Assembly: GCA_004143605.1 (NCBI GenBank) | Contig: AWVY01000036.1 | Span: forward strand, 23,629 to 57,960 | Reading direction: 5' to 3' | DNA from: Desulforamulus aquiferis | Lineage (GTDB): Bacteria; Bacillota; Desulfotomaculia; Desulfotomaculales; Desulfotomaculaceae | Length of the DNA: 34,332 nt | In this document: in pieces, positions 16,346 to 25,222 of the stretch | How positions within the stretch are numbered: the first letter of the stretch is position 1 | Layout: every line of letters begins with the position of its first letter | Position numbers and translations under genes: made by a program | Notes under the pieces: generated by a model | Databases searched by the model: none | The model's input: only the letters and a program-made list of their open reading frames with translations | What the model was told of the DNA's origin: nothing

Positions 16346-17498
16346 ATGATGTTAGTACAACAGTTCAGAATACCAGAAATTATCTTTGGCAGAGGCTCTA
16401 TCAAACAGGTGGGGTTTTGTGCCAGAGGGTAGGGGCAGAAAAATTTTTCTAATAACGGACCGGGGGATTTTGCAGGCAGGTTGGATAGATGTAGTGTTAC
16501 CCTGTCTGAAAAAGGAGGGTATTGCCTATGAAATATGGCATAACCTTACCCCCAACCCCAAAGATTATGAGGTGGAAGAGGCTACCCGCATCTACCTAGA
16601 ATCAAATTGTGATGCAATAGTGGCGGTAGGGGGCGGGAGTCCAATAGATGTGGCAAAGGCAGTAGCTATCATGCTACTCACCAGGCTCAATTCATGATTA
16701 TGAAGGAGTAGATAAAATATCTAACCCCCTTCCCCCAATGATTATGGTACCCAGTACTGCTGGTTCAGGTGCGGATATCACACAATTTGCTGTAATTGTT
16801 GATAGCCTGCGACAGGTAAAAATGATAATGATGAGTAAATCTCTGGTTCCTGACATATCAATTACTGACCCGCTGGTTCTCACCACCAAAGATCCCCAGC
16901 TAACTGCTAATTCCGGGATGGATGCCCTGGCCCATGCAATTGAGGCCTATGTGTCAGTTGCTGCAAATTTCCTCACCGATTCCTATGCCCTCACCGCCAT
17001 CCGGCTTATCTCGGCCTATCTTGGCAAATCTGTGGCCAGTAAAACAAATCTTGAGGCTAAGGATGCAATGGCCAAGGCAAGTCTTCTTGCCGCCATTGCT
17101 GCATCAAATGCCTTATTGGTGCTGTCCACGCCATGGCCCATCAGGTAGGTGGAAAGTTTGACTTACCCCATGGGATGGCTAACGCAATATTATTGCCCCA
17201 TGTTATGGAATATAACTATCCTGCTTGTATTGAAAGGTTTGCTGAGATTGCCGAAGCAATGGGTGAGCCTCCAGGAAATAAAAACCTTCGGCAGAGGGCA
17301 AAGGTTGCCATTGAGTCGGTGAGGATACTAGCTAGGGAAGTTGGGATAGACGAAAACTTTTCAAAAGCTGGGTACAGTTTTTCAGAGGAAAATAACCTGG
17401 TTTTAAGCACCAATGCTTCAAAGGATTCTTGCCTTATAACTAATCCCAGGGATGCTGGGACAAATGATATCTATGAGATATTCCGGCGTGCCTTTTAA
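16346..17498 (+). CDS. Iron-containing alcohol dehydrogenase (five frameshifts)
   Basis: Second group III Fe-ADH, 385 aa after repair. NAD motif VGGGSPIDVAKA; metal ligands in GMDALAHAIEAY and VHAMAHQVGGKFDLPHG; ends NDIYEIFRRAF. Five one-base losses: near 16411 (repair SIKQVGVLCQRVGAEK), 16439 (EKIFLITDRG), 16673 and 16681 (IMATHPGSIHDYEGVDKI), and 17118 (NALLGAVHAMAHQ). The PIDV form of the motif sets it apart from the DhaT-like copy at 6620. Substrate is unknown; primary alcohols are likely. It is followed within about 14 bases by the sensor kinase gene, which suggests joint transcription. ATG at 16346 or 16349 may be used. Confidence 0.9.
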
Positions 17499-17511
17499 AT
17501 TAGGGGAGGAG

Positions 17512-19460
17512 ATGAGGCCAGTGGCCCAAAGATTAAGGGCAGTTAATCGGAAAGGGCAGATTAGTCAAGCTAATCAGGCAATTGGTATAATGGAGCTCTT
17601 TAACCAACGGGAGGATATTCCCTACCCAAATGATTTGTTAGTTAAAAACTCTGCCTTGGAGAGACTTGGGGGAGTTAAGAATTCAGCAAAAACTCACTAT
17701 AGTGAACTCAAGAAGAGTGTAGCCCAGATGCAAAAATGCAACATCAATTTAACTAAGTCACAAAGGGAAATAGAAGGTCTATATCAATTGCTTAAAAAAA
17801 AGGCTGATCAAACCCTGGCTATTCTGGATGTTTCCAGGGCAGTAAGCAATATTTTACCCTTCGACCAGATTTTACAGAAGACCAGTACCTTAGTTTCCCA
17901 GGTCTTAGGTCCGGTGGAATGTGCACTTTATAGTGCCAGGCAAGGAATGGGGAAAGGTGAGGAAGCCTGGTCCAGTGTAATAAAAAATAAGCTCCCCCAG
18001 AAATATTCCGAGCATTATGAAAAGGGTCCCCACTTTTTGGCCTTGCCACTTTTTCCCGGGGAAATGTTATTGGCGTTTTATCCATTAAAAGGGAAGGGGA
18101 GCTTCCTTTTACCCAGGAGGAAGTTGAGCTTTGTACAGGTATTGCCAGTCCTGTGGCGGTTGCCATTGAGAATAGAACACTGGTTGAAAAGTTAGAGAAG
18201 GAAAGTCTTCGTTTAAAAACTGCCCTGCTATCATTAAAAGTAATGTCAGATAATCTGGCCATGCTAAATCAAGGGGTAGAACCATTATTGCTGGCCATAG
18301 GCGAATCACTGCTGGAGATAACCGATGCACAATATGCTGTGCTTTTAACGAGGACAGACAAACTTGTCAGTATTCACGTACCTAAGCCACTCCCAGAAAA
18401 ACAAAGCCTGGATGACTATTTTTCTTCTTGGTTAGACCAATTGAACGCTAAGGATTTACCTTGTCTTTATGGCATTGGCTCTCAACAGTTAAAGGATGAT
18501 ACCGTATTAGACTTTTTACCACTAAGATACGGTTTGAAGAATATCGTAGCTTTCCCGATGATTACCAGAGAAAAAATTCTGGGTCTGATACTACTACTCT
18601 TTAACAATTACAGGGGGATGAGGGGTGTCAGTCGATTCTACAAATTTTGGGGAATCAAACAGCAATAGTCCTGGAAAATGCAAGATTATTTGAGGACACC
18701 ATTTATTTAAAGGACAATGCCGAATCCCATTATAAAATTGTCTGTCAGCAAAAGGAACAGCTAGAACAAAAAAATCAAGAACTGAAGAATATGTACAATA
18801 TTCTATTTCGTGCTCGGGAGGAACAGATTTTATCTCAAGAAAGGAACCGCATTGCCGGGGATTTGCACGATAATGTTTTGCAGATTCTATTTGCCATAGG
18901 ACTTCATTTTGAATGGTGCTTTAGTGAACTTTCCACTAACTCCCCAGTGTATGCAAAACTGAAATATTTAGAGGATCTTGTCAATAAAGCTGTGCAAGAA
19001 ATCCGTAAAGTTATCTGTGAGTTTAGCACATTGGAAGCATCCCTAAGCCTTAGGGATAGTATTGAGGGTTTAGTAAGGGACTTAAATCAGGCTGGCTCGG
19101 TTCAAATTTGTGTCAACACCTTCGGCAAAGCCTCCCTTTACCTAGTGTTGTCAGAAATATAGCCTACCGCATTGTCCAGGAAGCCTTAGTAAATTCCCTG
19201 CGTCATGCTTCAGCCTCTAGAATAGATGTAAATATATCTTTTGGTGAAAAGAGGCTGGAAATATTAGTGTGGGATAATGGTGTGGGTATTCCGGAAAACA
19301 CAATAGAGAGCCTTTCTAGTGATGATAAAAAGTTTGGTTTGAAAACATGCTGCAACGGGCACAGTATTTAAATGGTATTCTCAAGGTCGGCAGATCAAAA
19401 TCTGGCGGGGTAGAGATAATGGCCGTAATCCCCATAGAAGGAGTTGAATATGATGGATAA
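17512..19460 (+). CDS. Cytoplasmic GAF-domain sensor histidine kinase, NarX/DegS type (four frameshifts)
   Basis: About 650 aa after repair, no membrane segments. Order: a coiled-coil N-terminal part (about residues 45-100), a first GAF-like domain from about 103 (ILDVSRAVSNILPFDQIL), a second from about 245 (LLLAIGESLLEITDAQYAVL), a HisKA_3 box with phospho-acceptor His in ERNRIAGDLHDNVLQILFAI (about 452), and HATPase_c with N-box YRIVQEALVNSLRHA, G1 WDNGVGI and G2 FGLKNML. Losses near 18058, 18613, 19134 and 19342 split it; repair restores LPLFPGGNVIGVLSIK, QSILQILGNQTAIVLE, GKASPLPSVVRNIAYR and GLKNMLQRAQYLNG. Start ATG 17512 has a cramped GGGGAGGAG; GTG 17521 is an alternative. The 3' end overlaps the response regulator by 11 bases. 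Confidence 0.9.
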
Positions 19461-20094
19461 AATCACTATCACCATAGTTGATGATCATGAAATTGTCCGG
19501 GAGGGTTTAAGACTGACCTTACAGGGGGAGCCAGATTTTGAGGTAATTGGGGAAGCTTCTAACGGCAAGGAACTATTAAGACAGATAAAAGTAAGCCGGC
19601 CAGATGTTATTTTATTAGATGAAAGGATGCCCGAGGAAAGGGGTGTTGAAATTTGCAAAAAACTGACTAAGCTTTATCCGGAACTAAAGATTATTATCCT
19701 AACGGCCTATGCAGAGCAGGAGGAATCCATTATCCAGGCAATGATGGCGGGGGCCAAGGGATTTCTGATAAAAAATGTAGAAATAAGTGAATTAAAGCGT
19801 GCCATAAGGGCGGTGGTCAGAGGTGAGACGGTACTAGACTCCCAAATGGCGGCTTGTATCGTAAAAAAATTGAAGGAAGTCCCCAGTCAAGAATTTGCTC
19901 AGCCACTCCTTACGGAGCAGCAATTGGATATCGCCAGGCGGGTGGCGGAGGGATTAACAAACAGAGAAATTGCAGAACAATTATACCTTAGCGAAAATAC
20001 AATTAAATTTCACATACAAAATATTATGAGAAAATTGGATGTGCATAACAGGATCGCATTAGTTACAAAGTTAATTCAAGATGGAGTAATTTGA
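19450..20094 (+). CDS. NarL/FixJ-family response regulator
   Basis: 214 aa from the ATG at 19450, chosen because AAGGAG is 7 bases upstream. The receiver domain has the acidic pair D11-D12, phospho-acceptor D57 (VILLDERMPE), a Thr in ILTAYAEQEE and Lys in FLIKN. The LuxR-type HTH reads LTEQQLDIARRVAEGLTNRE and LSENTIKFHIQNIMRKLDVH. It forms a pair with the overlapping kinase. Its position between two alcohol dehydrogenase genes suggests control of alcohol metabolism. The cytoplasmic GAF kinase implies an internal signal. Confidence 0.94.
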   Translation: MMDKITITIVDDHEIVREGLRLTLQGEPDFEVIGEASNGKELLRQIKVSRPDVILLDERMPEERGVEICKKLTKLYPELKIIILTAYAEQEESIIQAMMAGAKGFLIKNVEISELKRAIRAVVRGETVLDSQMAACIVKKLKEVPSQEFAQPLLTEQQLDIARRVAEGLTNREIAEQLYLSENTIKFHIQNIMRKLDVHNRIALVTKLIQDGVI

Positions 20095-20097
20095 TGG

Positions 20098-20124
20098 CCT
20101 TTGGATAAAATTCCAAAGGTTTTC
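20098..20124 (+). terminator. Intrinsic terminator after the response regulator
   Basis: CCTTTGGA / TCCAAAGG stem, 6-base loop, short T-run (TTTTCT) starting directly after the stop codon. Confidence 0.75.
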
Positions 20125-20200
20125 TGTTCGAAGGACAATTTTCGAAGACACTTAAAGGCTTAAGGTGAGCTAAGGCAATGTCTATCCAGATAGTTTACAC

Positions 20201-20214
20201 TACCCGATAGGGTA
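20201..20214. promoter_or_regulatory. TACCC-N4-GGGTA palindrome upstream of the secondary alcohol dehydrogenase
   Basis: TACCCGATAGGGTA lies in a 286-base spacer, 167 bases before the gene, flanked on both sides by TTTACA. The same arms recur at 33217. Such palindromes are typical of CsoR/CstR-family operators, but the arms also resemble NarL heptamers (TACYNMT), so the adjacent response regulator is another candidate. The rest of the spacer shows only a small CCGT/ACGG hairpin near 20308. Confidence 0.45.
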
Positions 20215-20380
20215 TTTACAGGTCATTATGATGGGGTTTGGCACTATACATTAAGACAGGGAACTAAAATAATAACAGCCCAGTTATACCTTTAATATTC
20301 ATCCGTACTTACGGTGACAGGGAACACCACCTATGAAATAATTAAAGTATGAAAATTCAAAAAATATGGAGGTGTTTTAA

Positions 20381-21438
20381 ATGAAAGGATTTGCAATGCT
20401 TCGAATTGGTGAAGTGGGCTGGATTGAAAAGGATAAGCCTGCGGCCGGACCCTACGATGCAATTTGTAGACCTTTAGCAATTGCTCCCTGTACCTCAGAT
20501 ATTCATACGGTTTTTGAAGGTGCCATCGGTGAGAGACATAATATGATACTAGGGCATGAAGCTGTAGGTGAAGTTGTTGAGGTAGGAAGTGAAGTTAGAG
20601 ACTTTAAGCCGGGTGACCGGGTGGTTGTACCTGCATTACCCCTGATTGGCGTACGCTGGAGGCTGCGGCAGGTTTTCATCAGCACTCTGGCGGCATGTTG
20701 GCAGGCTGGAAATTCTCCAATATTAAAGATGGTTCCATGGGGGAATTTTTCCATGTAAATGATGCGGATATGAACTTAGCCCTTTTACCCGACGAAATAC
20801 CCCTTGAGACAGCGGTAATGATTCCCGACATGGTTACCACAGGTCTACACGGTGCAGAGATGGCGGATATTCAGTTAGGTGCGACCATTGCGGTTATCGG
20901 CATTGGCCCGGTGGGCTTGATGGGAGTGGCAGGTGCAAAGTTAAGGGGTGCAGGCAGGCTGATAGTTGTGGGTAGTAGACCTATTTGTGTAGAGGCGGCA
21001 AAGTATTATGGTGCCACCGATGTAGTGAACTACAGGGATGGGGATATTGTTGAGCAGATTGCTAAGCTAACTGGTGGTAAAGGTGTGGATGCTGTCATTA
21101 TCGCAGGCGGTAAACCGGAAGTAGTGGCCCAGGCTGTTAAAATAACAAAGCCAGGGGGAAATATTTCAAACATTAATTATCATGGCGAAGGTGAATTCCT
21201 ACCTATTCCCAGGGTAGAATGGGGCTCCGGCATGGCTCACAAAACTGTCAGAGGGGGACTATGTCCAGGTGGTCGACTTAGAATGGAAATGCTCATTGAC
21301 CTGGTTAAATATAACCGACTAGATCCCGGCAAGCTGGTCACCCATGTCTTTAAAGGAATAGAACACGCTGAAAGGGCTTTATTACTGATGAAGGATAAGC
21401 CGAGGGATCTAATTAAGCCTGTAGTGCTGGTTGAATAA
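20381..21438 (+). CDS. NADP-dependent secondary alcohol dehydrogenase, Thermoanaerobacter brockii type (one frameshift)
   Basis: Zinc medium-chain dehydrogenase converting secondary alcohols and ketones (2-propanol/acetone type). Sequence tracks TbADH nearly throughout: MKGFAMLRIGEVGWIEKDKP, zinc ligands Cys37 (APCTSDIH), His59 (ILGHEAVGE) and the Asp of MIPDMVTTG; Rossmann motif GIGPVGLMG; NADP-type loop VGSRPICVEAAKYYG with G-S-R and Tyr. One base is missing at 20635; repair restores PAITPDWRTLEAAAGFHQHS and exactly 352 aa, the length of TbADH. AATATGGAGGTG precedes the ATG. Flanked by terminators, it is monocistronic. Very confident on family; substrate inferred from homology. Confidence 0.95.
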
Positions 21439-21477
21439 TATTGGGTAGAAAACAGTGAATATATAAATATTATTTTA

Positions 21478-21512
21478 AAAGACCCAGGTTAAAATTACAA
21501 ACCTGGGTCTTT
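21478..21512 (+). terminator. Intrinsic terminator after the secondary alcohol dehydrogenase
   Basis: Perfect 13-bp stem AAAGACCCAGGTT / AACCTGGGTCTTT with a 9-base loop and T-rich tail; one of the strongest in the window. Confidence 0.92.
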
Positions 21513-21611
21513 GTATGGATTAGGTCAATTATTTATAACACAGAGCTAAGCTTTTCTGTAATAATAAATGTTAGGTCGGCTTGAAATTTTATATATCTAG
21601 GTGATAGTTGA

Positions 21612-21731
21612 TTAATTATAGAAGGCAAAATTAAGGACTGTAAGAAAATTGCTAGAGAAAATGATACAACTATGGCAAAGATGTATAGAGAAATCTATAG
21701 GATTATTAGGAGAATGAGTAATGCTTGGTAA
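21612..21731 (+). other. Possible small basic reading frame ahead of larE
   Basis: An open frame without a normal start encodes a basic helical stretch (EGKIKDCKKIAREN, then TMAKMYREIYRIIRRMS) and stops just inside larE. Composition looks coding, and with this window's frequent missing bases the true start could lie upstream. I do not recognise it. It may equally be chance or a gene remnant. Confidence 0.25.
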
Positions 21732-22526
21732 TGAAAAATTTTTACAATTATATAATTATCTTAAGAATTTGGATAGGGTCATGGTTGCCTTTTCAGGTGG
21801 GGTAGACAGTACCTTTTTACTCAAGGCAGCCAAGGATGCACTGGGGAAAAAGGTAAAGGCAGTAACTATCCGGGCCCCCTATATTCAGAGTTGGGAAATA
21901 GAGGAAGCTCTTCAAACAAGTAAGGAATTGGGTATAGCACATGAGATTATTGAGGCCCCCATAATTGATGAGATTAGAAACAATCCTGCAAACAGATGCT
22001 ATCTATGTAAAAAGGCCATATTTAGTATGATTAAATCCATTGCTGAAAGGCAGCAGTTTCCCTTTGTTATAGATGGCTCAAATTATGATGATACAAGGAC
22101 TATAGGCCGGGATTAAAGGCTTTAGAGGAACTGCGTATTAAGAGTCCTTTGATGGATTGTCAGCTAACTAAAAGGGAAATAAGAGATTTATCAAAGGAGT
22201 TAGGACTTGTCACCTGGGATAAGCCCTCCTATGCATGCCTTTTAACCAGGATTCCCTATAACAGTGAGTTAAAGGTAGAAGATTTTATCAAGATTGAGAA
22301 GGCAGAAAAGTACATGATGGATATTGGCTTCCGGTCAGTTCGTGTTAGATGTCATGAAAAGCTGGCCAGGATTGAGGTAGATAGAAAGGCTATAAATAAA
22401 ATACTCAATGAGGATTTGCTCCAAGAGATTTCTATTAAACTCAAGGAATATGGTTTCAAATATGTCACCTTAGATTTAGATGGTTACCGGGCTGGGAGCT
22501 TCAATGAAAAGGATTGGAAAATGTAA
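21721..22526 (+). CDS. larE: LarE-type ATP-dependent sulfur transferase (one frameshift)
   Basis: PP-loop enzyme that makes thiocarboxylate sulfurs of the nickel-pincer nucleotide cofactor (lactate racemase and relatives). PP-loop SGGVDS at residues 25-30. One base is missing near 22097; repair gives TRDYRPGLKALEELR, a LarE hallmark, and 268 aa. Cys173 in KPSYACLLTRIPY aligns with the sacrificial cysteine of Lactobacillus LarE (C176). Extra Cys93 and Cys96 (CYLC) make a three-cysteine set like the 4Fe-4S-binding LarE of Thermotoga. No larA, larB or larC is in the window, so the client enzyme is elsewhere. Confidence 0.88.
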
Positions 22527-22592
22527 AAAAGGTAAGGGGTAATCAGCTAGACAGAGCAACCGATACTTTATAATTGACCAGCAGAAAAACTA

Positions 22593-22621
22593 TGGACAGA
22601 TGATGTTTTCTAAATTATAAT
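22593..22621 (+). promoter_or_regulatory. Sigma-A promoter for the M24/M20/transport operon
   Basis: TGGACA (22593) and TATAAT (22616) with exactly 17 bases between. It lies 180 bases upstream of the first gene, leaving a long leader with a terminator-like hairpin. Confidence 0.7.
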
Positions 22622-22679
22622 TAGAGCAATTCAAAGTGCAACGATCTTCAAAGAAGAAGAACAACTAAAAATGTCAAAG

Positions 22680-22728
22680 AAGACAGAGTGAGCAGCCTAG
22701 ACAGCTGTTTACCTGTCTTTTTTTTATT
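22680..22728 (+). terminator. Terminator-like hairpin with alternative pairings in the operon leader
   Basis: AGACAG at 22699 pairs with CTGTCT at 22713 and is followed by eight T, a standard terminator lying between the promoter and the first gene. An upstream AAGACAG copy at 22680 can pair with the same partner, and CAGC/GCTG (from 22693) forms a competing stem. This could be an attenuator; otherwise it simply ends larE read-through and a second promoter lies after it. Confidence 0.5.
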
Positions 22729-22739
22729 CCCAAGAATTG

Positions 22740-22758
22740 TCGACAATCGACAATCGAC
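22740..22758. repeat. Short tandem repeat TCGACAA
   Basis: About 2.7 copies of a 7-base unit (TCGACAA), starting inside the palindrome TTGTCGACAA, between the leader hairpin and the first gene. Confidence 0.5.
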
Positions 22759-22763
22759 GGAGA

Positions 22764-22778
22764 TAGGTAATTAGGTAA
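22764..22778 (+). promoter_or_regulatory. Paired TAGGTAA half-sites before the M24 gene
   Basis: TAGGTAA-T-TAGGTAA, two exact direct copies spaced 8 bases apart. TAGGTAA is also the core of the perfect 24-base palindrome at 30379 beside the GntR-type regulator gene, making this a candidate operator at the head of the operon. Confidence 0.45.
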
Positions 22779-22799
22779 ATGATAGGGGTGGATGGATTA

Positions 22800-23967
22800 A
22801 TGCAGCTATTTGATATGACAGAATACCAGCAAAGGCTAATGAAAGTAAAGGAAAAAATGAATGACCAGGGTATTGATGTACTGCTGGTAACTGACCCTGC
22901 CAATATGAACTACCTTACAGGGTATGATGGATGGTCTTTTTATGTTCACCAGCTTTTGATCATCCTCCTTGACGAAGCACAGCCCATTTGGTTGGCAGGG
23001 GACAGGATGGTAACGGGGCCAGACTTACCACCTGGCTCGAGCCCAATAACATCAGAGCCTACACAGATGATTATGTTCAATCCTTGATTAAGCATCCTAT
23101 GGATTTTGTAGCAGATATATTGAAGGAAAAAGGACGGGCCAATTCAACCATAGCAGTTGAAATGGATACATACTACTTTACCGCCATGTGCTATGAAAGA
23201 TTAAAATTGGGATTATCCAACGCACGTTTTAAGGATGGTACATTACTGGTCAATTGGGTACGGATTGTTAAATCAGAAAAAGAAATTGAATGTATGAAGA
23301 AAGCTGCCTGCATTGTGGAAAGGGTTATGCAAACAGGTATTGATTCAATCAATGAGGGAGTTAGGGAATGCGATGTGGTTGCAAATATCTATCATGCCCA
23401 GATAAGTGGTACAACAGAGTTTGGCGGAGATTATCCTGCCATCGTTCCCCTGCTGCCAGCCGGGGAGAAAACTTCCACGCCTCACCTGACCTGGAGTGAT
23501 AATAAGTATAAAAAAGGGGATACAGTAATCCTTGAACTGGCTGGCTGCTATAAACGTTACCATGCTCCCCTGGCCAGAACCCTTTCCCTAGGAGAGCCTT
23601 TGCCTAAAGTAAAGGAATTATCGGAGATTGTAGTGGAGGGTATTAATGCTGCTCTAGCAGTGATTAAGCCGGGTATTACCTGCCAAGCCATTGAGGCTGC
23701 CTGGAAAAGGGTGCTAGAAAAAAGTGGGTTTATTAAGGATTCACGCATTGGCTATTCAATGGGTCTTAATTATCCACCTGATTGGGGCGAGCATACTGCA
23801 GCTTACGACCTGGTGATATGACTATTCTCCGACCCAATATGACTTTTCACCTGATACCAGGCATCTGGTGCGAGGACTTTGGGGTTGAAATAAGCGAGCC
23901 CTTTAGGGTAACGGAAAATGGTTGTGAAACCTTTGTGGATTTTCCAAGGAGATTAATTACCAAGTAG
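22800..23967 (+). CDS. M24-fold hydrolase, ectoine hydrolase (DoeA/EutD)- or creatinase-like (two frameshifts)
   Basis: Pita-bread-fold protein of 389 aa after repair. N-terminal domain DVLLVTDPANMNYLTGYDGW; C-terminal domain TPHLTWSDNKYKKGDTVILE, AGCYKRYHAPLARTLSLG, IGYSMGLNYPPDWGEHTASL, NMTFHLIPGIW, WCEDFGVEISEPFRVTENGC. These blocks match ectoine hydrolase (DoeA/EutD)-type proteins. The Asp-Asp metal pair of true M24 peptidases is replaced (Glu and His in ELAG-x-x-x-RYH), suggesting a non-metal hydrolase as in creatinase. Losses near 23015 (repair RMVTGARLTTWLEPNN) and at 23810 (repair EHTASLRPGDMT). ATG 22800 is chosen for its AGGGGTGG site; ATG 22779 is in frame. First gene of the operon. 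Confidence 0.85.
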
Positions 23968-24004
23968 CAATTTAAGAGGAAGTTCTTAGTGGGGGCGGTT
24001 AATA

Positions 24005-25186
24005 TTGGATATAAAAAAAGAAGTAGCTTCATTAAATAAAGAGCTGATTAACCTTCGACGGGATTTACACATGCATCCTGAATTGGGTTATGAAGAGGTT
24101 AGGACTTCAAAGCTGGTGCAGATTACTTGAGGGACTGCGGTTTGGAAGTAACAAATGTTGCAAAAACCGGTGTTGTTGGACTGTTAAGGGGGGCAAAACA
24201 GGGTAAAACGCTTTTGCTCAGGGCAGACATGGATGCCCTGGAGCAAACGGAACTAAACGATATCGGCTATAGATCTCTCCATGAGGGAAAAATGCATGCC
24301 TGTGGTCATGATGGACATACAGCTATGCTAATGGTTACAGCCAAGATATTGGCTAAGTATAGGGCTCAGATCGATGGGAATATTAAATTTGTTTTTCAGC
24401 CAAATGAGGAAACTGCCGGGGCTCTAGATATGATTAAGGAAGGGATTTTGGAAAGTCCTAGGGTTGACGCAGCCTTTGGCTTACATCTCTGGACACCCTT
24501 AGAGAGCGGCAAATTGGTGTTGTGGCTGGCCCAACAATGGCAGGCAATGAGGAGTTTGAGCTAACCATCCATGGGCGGGGGGGACACACTGCTTCTCCCC
24601 AGGCTTCCATAGACCCCATTATGGCAGCAGCTACCATTGTGCAAAGCATACAGCTGCTTCAGACCAGGGAAGTAAGTGTCCTTAGTCCAACCCTTATTAT
24701 CTTTGGCAAAATCAAGGGAGGAACAGGAAGAAATATTATAGCTGACAAGGTGGAGCTAGGGGGTACCATACGTTATCTTTACGAAAATGAAGACGAAAAG
24801 AAGGAAGAACTGAAAGCTAGTTTTGAGAGAATCATAGGTGGTATTTGTACAGCTACCCGCACTAAATATTCATTAACCTACATACCCAGTAACCCCAGCA
24901 TAATTAATGACCCATCCATGGTTGAACTGGTTAGAATTTCTGCCCAAAAACCCTTGGTTGTGATCAAAATGTGGTGCCCCAGTTGGTTATGGCAGGGGAA
25001 GATTTTGCGGAGTTTAGCCGTAGGGTTCCCAGTGCCTTTTTCTTTATCGGGACGGGCAACAAGGAGAAGGGCACTGATTATCCCCATCATCACCCCCAGT
25101 TTAATATTGACGAAGATACCCTGGCAACGGGTGTTGAAATGCATGTAAGGAATACATTGGCCTTTTTACAGGGGACAAACTCCTAA
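24005..25186 (+). CDS. M20-family amidohydrolase/deacetylase (three frameshifts)
   Basis: 394 aa after repair. Dinuclear metalloenzyme of the IlvE-neighbour/hippurate-hydrolase type: RRDLHMHPELGYEEVRTSKL, LLLRADMDAL, ACGHDGHTAML (Cys and His ligands), QPNEETAGA (Glu pair), LHLWTP, and the late His in HHHPQFNIDEDTL. The start is TTG 24005 after GGGGGCGG, since all other in-frame codons back to a stop are unusable. Losses near 24118 (repair SKLVADYLRDCG), 24511 (SGKIGVVAGPTMAGNEEFEL) and 24946 (AQKTLGCDQNVVPQLVMAGE). In ectoine catabolism a relative (DoeB) deacetylates N-acetyl-diaminobutyrate, which fits the gene before it, but other N-acyl amino acids are possible. Confidence 0.87.
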
Positions 25187-25222
25187 TATGTCAGGGACAG
25201 TAGAAGAGAGGGAGAGTGGGGA

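Noticed and set aside
16346-17498. Recent duplication or gene conversion between the two iron alcohol dehydrogenases
   Set aside because: They have equal length but differ in the NAD motif (PHDC versus PIDV) and along most of the sequence, so they are old paralogues or separately acquired.
20239-20257. Sigma-54-like TGGCAC in front of the secondary alcohol dehydrogenase
   Set aside because: The -12 half (TTGCA type) is missing at the required spacing, and no sigma-54 activator is seen.
22740-22758. CRISPR-like or satellite repeat
   Set aside because: Fewer than three copies of a 7-base unit with no spacers; far too small.
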